DNA of 64,000 nucleotides from Arthrobacter sp. CJ23 (GTDB lineage: Bacteria > Actinomycetota > Actinomycetes > Actinomycetales > Micrococcaceae): NCBI RefSeq assembly GCF_024741795.1, contig NZ_CP102950.1, positions 930,001-994,000 on the forward strand, in the 5' to 3' direction. Of this stretch, positions 54,802 to 63,639 are shown in pieces. The notes under the pieces were generated by a model that did not search any database, was not told where the DNA came from, and saw only the letters and a program-made list of their open reading frames with translations. Position numbers and translations under genes: made by a program. Position 1 is the stretch's first letter, and every line of letters starts with the position of its first letter.

Positions 54802-55659
54802 ATGACCACCGGCAGGCACACAGCAATTGACCTCGATCCATCCCTCGACGACCACCAGCTCGCTGCGGCGCTGGTCCGGGAGGCCGGCCAGCTCGCGCTG
54901 CTGATGCGGATGGGCGGACTGCAGGCCCAGCGAAAGACCTCCGTCTCGGACGTCGTCACCGCCGCCGACCACGCGGCCGAGGCCTACGTCCTGGAGCAGT
55001 TGCGCCGTTGCCGGCCGGAAGACGGCATCCTGGGCGAAGAGGGCACCGCGGTGGCCGGCACCAGCGGGCGCACCTGGGTCATCGACCCCGTGGACGGTAC
55101 CTACAACTTCCTGCACGGTTCCACCTACTGGTGCTCTGCGCTTGCCTTGAAGGCCGACGACGCCGGAACCGCCACTGGCGGGGCAGCCGCCACCGCTGCG
55201 GACCCGGCCGTCCTGCTGGGGGCCATCTACCAGCCCGAGCTGGACAAGCTGTGGCTCGGCGGCGAGCAGCACCCCGCCACCCTGAACGGCGAACGGATTG
55301 CCGGGCCCTCCGAGATCCCCCTGGCGGAGCTTTGCGCCGCCACCTACATCCACCCGACGTGGCTGGCCGATCCCCGCTCCGCGATGCCCTGGCACGCCGC
55401 CGCGGTCTCCGCGGCTTCCCTGCGGATGTTCGGCTCCGGTTCGTGCGACCTCGGCCGGATCGCCGACGGCGAGCTCGGCTGCTGGTTCCAGCACAGCTGC
55501 CCGGAATGGGACTGGCTCCCCGGCAAGGCGATCGTCCGCGCCGCGGGCGGGGACACCGGCGTCGTGCGCGTCAACGGACTGGACTGGTTCATCGCCGGAG
55601 GCCCGACGGCGGTCCGCGAGCTCCGGGCGGCGCTCACGTCAGTGCCGCAGTTTGCCTGA
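54802..55659 (+). CDS. Inositol monophosphatase-family phosphatase
   Basis: 285 residues with the family's metal motifs: GEEGTAV (Glu), DPVDGTYNFLHG (Asp-Pro-Val-Asp-Gly-Thr) and, near the C-terminus, CPEWDWLPGKAIVRAAGG (WD motif). The substrate could be inositol phosphate, histidinol phosphate or fructose-1,6-bisphosphate; the sequence does not decide. TAAGCT lies 6 bases before the ATG, so the transcript may be leaderless. Confidence 0.88.
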   Translation: MTTGRHTAIDLDPSLDDHQLAAALVREAGQLALLMRMGGLQAQRKTSVSDVVTAADHAAEAYVLEQLRRCRPEDGILGEEGTAVAGTSGRTWVIDPVDGTYNFLHGSTYWCSALALKADDAGTATGGAAATAADPAVLLGAIYQPELDKLWLGGEQHPATLNGERIAGPSEIPLAELCAATYIHPTWLADPRSAMPWHAAAVSAASLRMFGSGSCDLGRIADGELGCWFQHSCPEWDWLPGKAIVRAAGGDTGVVRVNGLDWFIAGGPTAVRELRAALTSVPQFA

Positions 55660-55708
55660 TTGAGCGCCGCCGTTGAGTGTCGGCCCCACGGCCTAGACTT
55701 GATTCACC

Positions 55709-58246
55709 ATGGATATGTTGTTTGACCCTTACGCAGACGGCCCCTTCAAGGCTGCCACCACAACCGCCCCGGCCTTGCGCACGGACGCCGGGAGCGGTGC
55801 AGTCCGCCCTGCCGGAAATGCGGGGGGAGGCCCCGCCGGACGCCCCCAGGGTGGCGACAGCGCAGGGGCATGGGGGAACCAAGGCGCCGGGCTGCCTTCC
55901 GCCGAGGAACTGTTGCAGGGACTGAACCCGCAGCAGGAAGAAGCCGTCAAGCATGCCGGCAGCCCACTGCTGATCGTAGCCGGGGCAGGCTCGGGAAAGA
56001 CCCGGGTGCTCTCCAACCGGATCGCCTACCTGATTGCCACCCGACGCGCCCACCACGGCGAGATCCTGGCCATCACCTTCACCAACAAGGCCGCCGCCGA
56101 GATGCGCGAACGCATCGAAGCGCTGGTGGGCGGCCGGGCCAAGGCCATGTGGATCTCCACGTTCCACTCCTCCTGCGTGCGGATCCTGCGGCGGGAAGCC
56201 GCCAACGTGGGCCTCAAGTCCAACTTCTCCATCTACGATTCCGCGGACTCGCTCCGGCTCATCACCCTCGTGGCGAAGAACCTGGAGCTGGACCCCAAGA
56301 AGTTCGCCCCCAAGGCCATCCAGCACAAGATCTCGGCGCTCAAGAACGAGCTCATCGACGACGATTCCTACGCGTCGTCAGCCAACTACAGTGATCCCTT
56401 CGAACAGGCGGTCGCCGAGGTCTTCAAGGGCTACACGCAGCGCCTCCGCCAGGCCAACGCCATGGACTTTGACGACCTCATTGCCCAGACCGTCTACATG
56501 TTCCGGGCCTTCCCTGCGCTCGCGGAGTCCTACCGCCGCCGCTTCCGGCACGTCCTGGTGGACGAATACCAGGACACCAACCACGCCCAGTACGCGCTGG
56601 TCCGTGAAATTGTTGGCATCGGCGCGGACGCCGGCTCCGGGGTGGAGCCCAGCGAGCTCACCGTCGTCGGCGATTCAGACCAGTCCATCTACGCCTTCCG
56701 CGGCGCGGACATCCGCAACATCGTGGAGTTCGAGCACGACTACCCGAACGCCCGCACCATCAAGCTGGAGCAGAACTACCGCTCCACGCAGAACATCCTG
56801 AGCGCCGCCAACTCGGTGATTTCCCGCAACCCGAACCGGCAGGACAAACGGCTCTGGACGGCCGAGGGCGACGGCGAGAAAATCATTGGCTACGTGGGTG
56901 AGAACGAGCACGACGAAGCAAGGTTCATCGCCAAGGAGATCGACCGCCTGCAGGACCAGGACGGACTGCGCCCCGGAGACGTCGCCATCTTCTACCGCAC
57001 CAACGCCCAGTCCCGTTCCATTGAGGACGTGCTGGTGCGCGTGGGCCTGCCGTACAAGGTGGTGGGCGGCACCCGCTTCTATGAGCGCAAGGAAATCAAG
57101 GACGCCCTGGCGTACCTCCGCGTGCTGGTGAACCCGGACGACGACGTCAACCTCCGCCGCGTCCTTAACGAACCCAAGCGCGGGATCGGTGACCGCGCCG
57201 AGGGCGCCGTGGCTGCCCTCGCCGAGCGGGGCCGCACGTCCTTCATGGCCGCAGCCCGCCTCGCGGACCAGGCCCCTGGCATGGCCACGCGCTCGGTCAA
57301 CGCCGTCCTGGGCTTCGTGAAACTCCTCGACGACCTCGCCGAGGTGGCCTCCGGCTCCGGTGCGTCCGCGGCCCTGGAAGCCGTCCTGGAACAGACCGGC
57401 TACCTTGCCGGGCTGCGCGCCAGCGGCGACCCCCAGGACGAGTCCCGGGTGGAAAACCTGGCCGAACTGGTGGCCGTGGTCCGCGAATATGAGCGCGACA
57501 ACCCCGAGGGTTCGCTGGGCGAGTTCCTGGAACAGGTCTCCCTGGTGGCCGACGCCGACCAGATTCCGGACGCCCCGGGCACCGACATCGACGCCGCAGT
57601 GGCCGAGGCCAAGCGCCTGGGCGTGGTGACCCTGATGACCCTCCACACGGCCAAGGGCCTGGAATTCCCGGTGGTCTTCCTGACCGGCATGGAGCACGGG
57701 ATCTTCCCCCACCAGCGCTCCGCCACGGATCCCAAGGAGCTCGCCGAGGAACGCCGCCTCGCCTACGTCGGCCTCACCCGCGCCCGCAAGCGGCTCTACG
57801 TGACCCGCTCCGAGGTGCGCAGCATGTGGGGACAGAGCCAGTACAATCCGGCCAGCCAGTTCCTGGAGGAGATCCCCTCGGAACTGCTGGACTGGAAACG
57901 CGAGGGCACTTCACGGCAGTCCGGCGGCTGGGGCAGCCCGTCCATCGGGTCCAACCGTTACGGCGGCTCCTTCTGGGGCGCGGGCGCCTCACGCGGTGCC
58001 GCCGCCAGCCCCAGTGCAGGCTTCAACGCGGACGTCCCGGCCGCCGTCGTGCGCAACCGCGTGCAGCCGCAAAAGGAAGTCGTCGCCGTCGCCGTGGGGG
58101 ACAAGGTCAACCACACGAGCTTCGGCAACGGGACCGTCATCGGCGTCGAGGGCGCGGGGGACAAGACCGTGGCGAAGGTGAAGTTCGACATCGGGGAGAA
58201 GCGGCTGCTGCTGCGCTACGCCCCGCTGACCAAACTGGAGAAGTGA
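55709..58246 (+). CDS. pcrA: ATP-dependent DNA helicase PcrA/UvrD
   Basis: 845 residues of SF1A helicase. Motifs in order: GAGSGKTRVLSNRIAYL (Walker A), ITFTNKAAAEMRERI, VDEYQDTNHAQYAL (Walker B), GDSDQSIYAFRGADI, LEQNYRST, TLHTAKGLEFPVVF and YVGLTRARKRLYVT. A Gly/Ala-rich stretch of about 60 residues at the N-terminus and a C-terminal Tudor-like module (VNHTSFGNGTVIGVEGAGD) are present, the latter known to contact RNA polymerase in PcrA. It acts in nucleotide excision repair and replication restart. Confidence 0.95.
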   Translation: MDMLFDPYADGPFKAATTTAPALRTDAGSGAVRPAGNAGGGPAGRPQGGDSAGAWGNQGAGLPSAEELLQGLNPQQEEAVKHAGSPLLIVAGAGSGKTRVLSNRIAYLIATRRAHHGEILAITFTNKAAAEMRERIEALVGGRAKAMWISTFHSSCVRILRREAANVGLKSNFSIYDSADSLRLITLVAKNLELDPKKFAPKAIQHKISALKNELIDDDSYASSANYSDPFEQAVAEVFKGYTQRLRQANAMDFDDLIAQTVYMFRAFPALAESYRRRFRHVLVDEYQDTNHAQYALVREIVGIGADAGSGVEPSELTVVGDSDQSIYAFRGADIRNIVEFEHDYPNARTIKLEQNYRSTQNILSAANSVISRNPNRQDKRLWTAEGDGEKIIGYVGENEHDEARFIAKEIDRLQDQDGLRPGDVAIFYRTNAQSRSIEDVLVRVGLPYKVVGGTRFYERKEIKDALAYLRVLVNPDDDVNLRRVLNEPKRGIGDRAEGAVAALAERGRTSFMAAARLADQAPGMATRSVNAVLGFVKLLDDLAEVASGSGASAALEAVLEQTGYLAGLRASGDPQDESRVENLAELVAVVREYERDNPEGSLGEFLEQVSLVADADQIPDAPGTDIDAAVAEAKRLGVVTLMTLHTAKGLEFPVVFLTGMEHGIFPHQRSATDPKELAEERRLAYVGLTRARKRLYVTRSEVRSMWGQSQYNPASQFLEEIPSELLDWKREGTSRQSGGWGSPSIGSNRYGGSFWGAGASRGAAASPSAGFNADVPAAVVRNRVQPQKEVVAVAVGDKVNHTSFGNGTVIGVEGAGDKTVAKVKFDIGEKRLLLRYAPLTKLEK

Positions 58247-58268
58247 GCCGCCGGGCATAATGGGAGCC

Positions 58269-58955
58269 ATGCGACGGACTGTGGTTGGAATCCTGGCCGC
58301 CCTCTTGATGGTGGCGGCCACGTCCTGCTCCTATTCCACCAAGGACCCGGACTACGTTCCGCCCGCGCCGTTGGCACCGCTGGAGCAACTCAAGCAGGTG
58401 CCTGTCACCGAGCCCACGCCGGGGTCCGCCAGCGGCGGGGTCACCGCGTTTGTGACGGCGGACCGAAATGTTGCCTGTGCCATGACCTCGGCCCGCGGCG
58501 AGCACCTCAACCTGCCGTACGAGCCCAACTCCTATTCGGACAGCGCCAACAACAAGTTCGCGATCGTGCCCGTGGTGCAGTGCGAACTGGCGGTCTACCC
58601 CAAACCGCAGGCAGCCGACGTCCGGGACGACTGCGCAGGGACGGGCCTGGGTTACCTCGGCGGCACCGCCCTGCTGCGGCCGGACAAGGCCAGCTATGGG
58701 GGATGCCGCTCCGGAATCACCCAAATGGAATCCGAGTTCGGCCCCAAAGGCAGCAGGAAAGGCCCCATTTCACAGCTGCCGGAGCTGGCCGAGGGGCAGA
58801 ACATCGAACGCAACGGCCTGCGGTGCTCCGCCTACAATGGCGGCGTCGCCTGCGGAAACGTCTCAGGCGGGGTGGCCTTCTTTGTCAGCCAGGCCGGGTA
58901 CCAGCTGATTTCCGACGGCGGCAAGACGGTCAGCGGCACCCTTCCCTCGCCGTAG
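58269..58955 (+). CDS. Putative secreted lipoprotein
   Basis: 228 residues from ATG 58269. A signal peptide ends in AATSC, an acceptable lipobox with Cys about residue 20. The mature part has pairs of Cys (ACAMTS ... VQCELAV ... DDCAGTG ... GCRSG ... RCSAYNGGVACG), suggesting disulfides and an exported fold. No family is recognised. CATAAT lies 7 bases before this ATG and just after the pcrA stop, so this start fits a leaderless message; ATG 58260 is the alternative. Confidence 0.75.
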   Translation: MRRTVVGILAALLMVAATSCSYSTKDPDYVPPAPLAPLEQLKQVPVTEPTPGSASGGVTAFVTADRNVACAMTSARGEHLNLPYEPNSYSDSANNKFAIVPVVQCELAVYPKPQAADVRDDCAGTGLGYLGGTALLRPDKASYGGCRSGITQMESEFGPKGSRKGPISQLPELAEGQNIERNGLRCSAYNGGVACGNVSGGVAFFVSQAGYQLISDGGKTVSGTLPSP

Positions 58956-59225
58956 CTCCTGCGCGGCAGCGGGGCGGGGCCATGCCCCGGAAATCCGCGT
59001 CACACAGCGGTTTTTCTACGCGCGATAGAAGTGTAAGGTTACTCACTTAACCGGTAGTGTGTAGCAGGCGGGACTCCTCTTAGGGCTAAAGTTCCGAAAG
59101 GACCTTACGCAATGTGACCGGCTCCGAAACCGGTCGTTTGACGCGTATTCTCCGCAGCCGGTCATCGCGGTCACCGTGGTTTCCGGCTGAACAGAAACTA
59201 CTTCGACGTAGAAGGACACTAAACC

Positions 59226-60395
59226 GTGGACCTGTTTGAATATCAGGCGCGCGATATGTTCGAAGCGCACGGTGTACCCGTGCTCGCCGGCATCGTGGCG
59301 CACACTCCTGAAGAAGCAAAGGCAGCTGCCGAGAAGATCGGCGGCGTTACTGTCGTAAAGGCACAGGTTAAGGTCGGTGGCCGCGGCAAGGCTGGCGGCG
59401 TCAAGGTTGCCAAGACCGCCGAAGAGGCGCTTGAGCACTCCACCAACATCCTGGGCATGGACATCAAGGGCCACACCGTCAACAAGGTGATGATTGCCCA
59501 GGGTGCTGACATCGCTGAGGAATTCTACTTCTCGGTCCTGCTGGACCGCGCCAACCGCAACTACCTGGCCATGTGCTCGGTGGAAGGCGGCATGGAGATC
59601 GAGCAGCTCGCTGTTGAGCGCCCCGAGGCCCTGGCCAAGATCTCCATCGACCCGGCCGTCGGCATCGACCAGGCCAAGGCCGACGAAATCGTTGCCGCTG
59701 CAGGTTTCGCAGAGGAACTGCGCGGCAAGGTTGCCGACGTCATCCTGAAGCTGTGGGACGTCTTCAAGAAGGAAGACGCAACCCTGGTTGAGGTCAACCC
59801 GTTGGTCCGCACCGGAGCAGGCGACATCGTTGCCCTCGACGGCAAGGTCTCCCTCGACGAGAACGCCGACTTCCGCCACGTCCACCACGCCGAGCTGGAG
59901 GACAAGGACGCAGCTGACCCGCTCGAGGCCAAGGCCAAGGCGCAGGACCTCAACTACGTGAAGCTGGACGGCGAAGTGGGCATCATCGGCAACGGCGCCG
60001 GTCTTGTCATGTCCACTCTCGACGTCGTTGCTTACGCCGGCGAGAACCACGGCAACGTGAAGCCCGCCAACTTCCTGGACATCGGCGGTGGAGCTTCCGC
60101 TGAGGTCATGGCCGCAGGCCTGGACGTCATCCTGGGCGACGAGCAGGTCAAGAGCGTTTTCGTGAACGTTTTCGGTGGCATCACTGCGTGTGACGCCGTT
60201 GCCAAGGGCATCGTCGGCGCACTGGCCGAGCTCGGTTCCTCCGCGAACAAGCCGCTGGTTGTCCGCCTCGACGGCAACAACGTCGAAGAAGGCCGCCGCA
60301 TCCTGGCCGAGGCCAACCACCCGCTGGTGACCCTGGCAGCAACCATGGACGAGGGCGCCGACAAGGCCGCCGAGCTCGCCAACGCAGCGAAGTAA
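59226..60395 (+). CDS. sucC: Succinyl-CoA synthetase beta subunit
   Basis: 389 residues, full length. The N-terminal ATP-grasp starts [20 protein letters not shown], and the C-terminal CoA-ligase part has NIGGGAS-like [16 protein letters not shown] and [16 protein letters not shown]. With SucD it turns succinyl-CoA into succinate with substrate-level phosphorylation in the TCA cycle. GTG start with AGAAGG about 12 bases upstream. It is 11 bp from sucD. Confidence 0.96.
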   Translation: MDLFEYQARDMFEAHGVPVLAGIVAHTPEEAKAAAEKIGGVTVVKAQVKVGGRGKAGGVKVAKTAEEALEHSTNILGMDIKGHTVNKVMIAQGADIAEEFYFSVLLDRANRNYLAMCSVEGGMEIEQLAVERPEALAKISIDPAVGIDQAKADEIVAAAGFAEELRGKVADVILKLWDVFKKEDATLVEVNPLVRTGAGDIVALDGKVSLDENADFRHVHHAELEDKDAADPLEAKAKAQDLNYVKLDGEVGIIGNGAGLVMSTLDVVAYAGENHGNVKPANFLDIGGGASAEVMAAGLDVILGDEQVKSVFVNVFGGITACDAVAKGIVGALAELGSSANKPLVVRLDGNNVEEGRRILAEANHPLVTLAATMDEGADKAAELANAAK

Positions 60396-60406
60396 GGGAC
60401 TCGAAA

Positions 60407-61309
60407 ATGAGCATTTACCTGAACAAGGACTCCAAGGTCATCGTCCAGGGCATCACCGGCGGCGAAGGCACCAAGCACACCGCCCTGATGCTCAAGGCCG
60501 GCACCAACATCGTCGGCGGCGTCAACGCCCGCAAGGCCGGCACCACGGTGCTGCACGGCGACAAGGAAATCAACGTCTTCGGCACCGTCAAGGAAGCCAT
60601 CGCCGAAACCGGCGCGGACGTCTCCATCGTCTTCGTTCCCCCGGCATTCACCAAGGACGCCGTTGTGGAAGCCATCGAAGCAGGCATCGGCCTCGTCGTG
60701 GTCATCACCGAAGGCGTGCCGGTCCAGGACTCCGCTGAGTTCTGGGCACTGGCCCAGTCCAAGGTGGACGCTGACGGCAAGCAGATCACCCGCATCATCG
60801 GGCCGAACTGCCCCGGCATCATCACCCCGGGTGAAGCCCTGGTCGGCATCACCCCGGCGAACATCACGGGCAAGGGCCCCATCGGCCTGGTTTCCAAGTC
60901 CGGTACCCTGACCTACCAGATGATGTACGAACTGCGCGACCTCGGCTTCTCCACCGCCATCGGCATCGGCGGCGACCCGGTCATCGGCACCACGCACATC
61001 GACGCCCTGGCTGCGTTCGAAGCCGACCCGGAGACCAAGGCCATCGTCATGATCGGCGAAATCGGCGGTGACGCTGAAGAGCGCGCAGCCGACTTCATCA
61101 AGGCCAACGTCACCAAGCCGGTTGTCGGCTACGTGGCCGGCTTCACCGCCCCGGAGGGCAAGACCATGGGCCACGCAGGCGCCATCGTCTCCGGCTCCGC
61201 CGGTACGGCCCAGGCCAAGAAGGAAGCCCTCGAAGCCGCAGGCGTGAAGGTCGGCAAGACGCCGTCCGAGACCGCCAAGCTGCTCCGCGAAGTCTTCGCA
61301 GCACTCTAA
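60407..61309 (+). CDS. sucD: Succinyl-CoA synthetase alpha subunit
   Basis: 300 residues, full length. The CoA-binding Rossmann part has [17 protein letters not shown]. The phosphohistidine loop is [17 protein letters not shown], and [12 protein letters not shown] is the usual alpha-subunit signature. It forms the enzyme with SucC. The operon ends at the very long hairpin that follows. Confidence 0.96.
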   Translation: MSIYLNKDSKVIVQGITGGEGTKHTALMLKAGTNIVGGVNARKAGTTVLHGDKEINVFGTVKEAIAETGADVSIVFVPPAFTKDAVVEAIEAGIGLVVVITEGVPVQDSAEFWALAQSKVDADGKQITRIIGPNCPGIITPGEALVGITPANITGKGPIGLVSKSGTLTYQMMYELRDLGFSTAIGIGGDPVIGTTHIDALAAFEADPETKAIVMIGEIGGDAEERAADFIKANVTKPVVGYVAGFTAPEGKTMGHAGAIVSGSAGTAQAKKEALEAAGVKVGKTPSETAKLLREVFAAL

Positions 61310-61316
61310 GCACAAG

Positions 61317-61385
61317 CAACGCGGGGTCACTTCCGGCCCATTCCACCCTGTGGGATGGGCCGGAAGTGACCCCGCGTTGTTGTTT
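61317..61385 (+). terminator. sucCD terminator with exceptionally long stem
   Basis: CAACGCGGGG...CATTCC (61317-61344) pairs with GGATGGG...CGCGTTG (61353-61379). The 27-bp stem has one bulged base and an 8-base loop, followed by TTGTTTAA. It lies 8 bp after the sucD stop. Confidence 0.9.
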
Positions 61386-61390
61386 AACTA

Positions 61391-61555
61391 GCGCCCAGTC
61401 CGCTCCCAAACTTCGCTGCGCTCAGTTCGGGGCCCTCGCGTACTAGCGCCCAGTCCGCTCCCAAACTTCGCTGCGCTCAGTTCGGGGCCCTCGCGTACTA
61501 GCGCCCAGTCCGCTCCCAAACTTCGCTGCGCTCAGTTCGGGGCCCTCGCGTACTA
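61391..61555. repeat. Three perfect 55-bp tandem repeats
   Basis: The 55-base unit starting gcgcccagtccgctcccaaa and ending ctcgcgtacta occurs at 61391-61445, 61446-61500 and 61501-61555 with no differences. Each unit contains an imperfect inverted repeat around CTTCGCTGCGCTCAGTTCGG. The last unit runs into the -10 region of the next gene. Confidence 0.95.
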
Positions 61556-61565
61556 GGCTTAGCCG

Positions 61566-62015
61566 GTGATAGATCCGTATTTCGTGTCCCGGCAGCGCTT
61601 CATCGCCGCCCCCGCCGCCGACATTTTCGAAGTGCTCGCCCGGCCGGCCCTGCACAGCGTGATTGATGGTTCCAACACGGTGAAGAGCGTCCGGCCCAAT
61701 GGCCCCGCGAGGCTTGGCCCCGGCGCCGTGTTCGGCATGGACATGAACATGAAGATCGACTACAAAATGACCAACACGGTCTGCGAGTTCGAGGAAGGCC
61801 GGCGGATCGCCTGGCAGCACTTCGGCAAGCATATCTGGCGTTACGTCCTGGAACCGGCCGACGGCGGCACCCTGGTTACCGAGGAATGGGACGCCCGCGA
61901 GGTACCCACCCGCCTGGTCATGCGCCTGCTTGGCTACGCCCGGCGGAACACGGCCAGCATCGACCGCACGCTGGAGAAGCTGGACGCCCACCTGAGCGGG
62001 ACGCCCAGCCTCTAG
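61566..62015 (+). CDS. SRPBCC-family protein
   Basis: 149 residues of the START/polyketide-cyclase-like fold: SRQRFIAAPAADIFEVLARPALH at the start, the beta sheet in the middle, and a long C-terminal helix (RLVMRLLGYARRNTASIDRTLEKLDAHL). It binds a small hydrophobic ligand; which one is unknown. GTG start with TAGGCT (61554-61559) 6 bases upstream, so probably leaderless. The hexamer is formed at the junction with the last 55-bp repeat. Confidence 0.85.
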   Translation: MIDPYFVSRQRFIAAPAADIFEVLARPALHSVIDGSNTVKSVRPNGPARLGPGAVFGMDMNMKIDYKMTNTVCEFEEGRRIAWQHFGKHIWRYVLEPADGGTLVTEEWDAREVPTRLVMRLLGYARRNTASIDRTLEKLDAHLSGTPSL

Positions 62016-62064
62016 GCGGGACTCGTCGGCGCCTGCTCGGCGCCGCGATTCAGACGGAGGGGAT

Positions 62065-62475
62065 TCAGGCGGCGGGCGCCTGTGCGATCCGGACCATGTT
62101 GCCTGAGGGGTCGCGGAAGGCGCAGTCACGCGGGCCCCAGGGCTGGTCGATCGGTTCCTGGAGGACCTCGGCGCCAGCGGCGCGCAGGGTTTCGAAGGTG
62201 GCATCGACGTTGTCGGAGCGGAAAACGAACATCGGCAGGACGCCCTTGGTGAGGAGTTCCTGCAGCGCGTCTCCGTCCGCCTTCGAGCGGCCCGCGTGAG
62301 GCACTGAAAGCACGATCTCGAGCCCGGGCTGGGCGTCGCTGCCGAGCGTGACCCAGCGGAACCCGCCCGAGGCCACATCGTTGCTCACTTTGAGGCCGAG
62401 CGCGTCGCCGTAGAAGGCGATCGACTCGTCGACGTCGTTGACGGTGATATTGCAGTACTGGAGTTCGATTGTCAT
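62065..62475 (-). CDS. VOC-family (glyoxalase-like) protein
   Basis: 136 residues with two beta-alpha-beta-beta-beta units of the vicinal oxygen chelate fold (LQYCNITVNDVDESIAFYGDALGL, then FVFRSDNVDATFETLRAAGAEVLQEP and DCAFRDPSGNMVRI). Metal ligand positions are present but the substrate is not evident. Start at ATG 62475, overlapping the stop of the AraC-type gene (ATGA), so its level is tied to that regulator. Confidence 0.87.
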   Translation of the reverse strand: MTIELQYCNITVNDVDESIAFYGDALGLKVSNDVASGGFRWVTLGSDAQPGLEIVLSVPHAGRSKADGDALQELLTKGVLPMFVFRSDNVDATFETLRAAGAEVLQEPIDQPWGPRDCAFRDPSGNMVRIAQAPAA

Positions 62476-62927
62476 AACCGAGACTCTAGCGCCGAGGCTT
62501 CCCCGGCCGCTTCTCCAATCCTGCTCGATCCGTTCCGGACCGGGCGCGTGTGCGTCTTCGCCACACAGGCGGGCATGGCCTTGACCGCGTCGTGTTCGCG
62601 TGCCCTGTAGGCGGTGGGGGTTTCCCCGACGATCTCGGTGAACCGCGAGCTGAACGACCCGAGGGACGTACAGCCCACAGCCATGCACGCGTCCGTGACG
62701 CTCACACCCGCGCGCAGCAGTGCCATGGCGCGCTCGATCCTTCGGGTCATCAGGTAGCTGTATGGGGTCTCGCCGTAGGCCGCGCGGAACTGGCGCGAGA
62801 AGTGCGCGGGTGACATGAGCGCCTCGCCGGCCATGGTGGGGACGTCGAGCGGTTCCGCGTACTCGCGGTCGATCAGGTCCTTGGCGCGGCGCAGGCACGC
62901 GAGGTTCTCCAGATCCTGCGGGGTCAT
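62472..62927 (-). CDS. AraC-family transcriptional regulator
   Basis: 151 residues, essentially the DNA-binding domain alone: two HTH motifs (LDVPTMAGEALMSPAHFSRQFRAAYGETP and VSVTDACMAVGCTSLGSFSSRFTEIVGETP) and a short C-terminal tail. No separate ligand domain is present. The start at ATG 62927 follows GGTGGG; the frame upstream of it is not family-like. It is the first gene of a two-gene operon with the VOC gene and is divergent from the tautomerase gene. Confidence 0.88.
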   Translation of the reverse strand: MTPQDLENLACLRRAKDLIDREYAEPLDVPTMAGEALMSPAHFSRQFRAAYGETPYSYLMTRRIERAMALLRAGVSVTDACMAVGCTSLGSFSSRFTEIVGETPTAYRAREHDAVKAMPACVAKTHTRPVRNGSSRIGEAAGEASALESRL

Positions 62928-62995
62928 GATCCCACCGTAACATCCGGCGCATCGGACGTCAGGAGTCTTGTGGACCATTTTCAATCTTTGTTAGG

Positions 62996-63009
62996 ATGTC
63001 AGGACAAAC
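62996..63009 (+). promoter_or_regulatory. Candidate operator shared with the inositol operon
   Basis: ATGTCAGGACAAAC lies 17 bases before the tautomerase start. Its reverse strand contains TGTCCTGACA, which fits the IolR (GntR family) consensus KGWCHTRACA described in Corynebacterium. A 13-of-14 match (ATGTCAGTACAAAC) is found before iolC at 63501. Confidence 0.5.
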
Positions 63010-63026
63010 TATCAAGGAGAGAATTC

Positions 63027-63431
63027 ATGCCCCTCGTCCGCATCGATGTCAACCAGGGCCGCTCCAGTGAACAGCTCGGCGAGCTGAGCCGCCGGATCCA
63101 TGAGGCGGTCCTCGCCGAATATGGCATTCCCGCGCGCGACTACTTCCATATCGTCACCGAACACCCCCGGGGGCAGATCGTCGCCCAGGATGCCGGGCTT
63201 GGCTTCGAGCGGACCCCAGGCGTGGTCATGATCCAGATCTTTACCCAAGGTGGCCGCAGCCAGGAGGCCAAGCAGTCCCTGTATACGGCCATTGCCGCAG
63301 CGCTTGGGGAGATCGGCGTGGCTGGCGAAGACGTCTTCATTGGCTATGTCGAAAACACCGCCAACGACTGGTCGTTCGGCTTCGGCCGCGCCCAGTACCT
63401 TACCGGCGAGCTGGCCATCCCGCGCAAGTAG
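63027..63431 (+). CDS. Tautomerase-family protein
   Basis: 134 residues. The chain starts MPLVRIDV, so Pro2 becomes the N-terminal catalytic proline typical of the 4-oxalocrotonate tautomerase/MIF superfamily. The length fits the double-unit (cis-CaaD/MSAD-like) group. AAGGAGAG 5-12 bases before the ATG sets the start. It lies just upstream of the inositol operon and shares its operator-like motif, suggesting a role in catabolism of inositol-type substrates. The actual substrate is unknown. Confidence 0.85.
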   Translation: MPLVRIDVNQGRSSEQLGELSRRIHEAVLAEYGIPARDYFHIVTEHPRGQIVAQDAGLGFERTPGVVMIQIFTQGGRSQEAKQSLYTAIAAALGEIGVAGEDVFIGYVENTANDWSFGFGRAQYLTGELAIPRK

Positions 63432-63500
63432 CCGGTTCCGGCGCGCGGATACGGGGGGTCTGTGGCGATCCCGGGATATGCCGCGTGTCATGTTGTAAAT

Positions 63501-63527
63501 ATGTCAGTACAAACCTTTGACAGGACA
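63501..63527 (+). promoter_or_regulatory. Candidate operator pair upstream of iolC
   Basis: ATGTCAGTACAAAC (63501-63514) and TGACAGGACA (63518-63527) lie back to back, 113 bases before the iolC start. Both resemble the motif in front of the tautomerase gene. Confidence 0.5.
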
Positions 63528-63639
63528 TGAATTCTGGTGCAAAGTAGGGATGTGGCCCCGCTCACGCGGGGGCCGCCCCGGCACCGGGCCAAGGCCCGCA
63601 CAGAGGTACAGAGTCTCAACAGAAAGGTCCACGATTACC

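Noticed and set aside
61391..61555. CRISPR array or insertion sequence ends
   Set aside because: The 55-bp units are identical and contiguous, with no spacers, no transposase gene and no target-site duplication.
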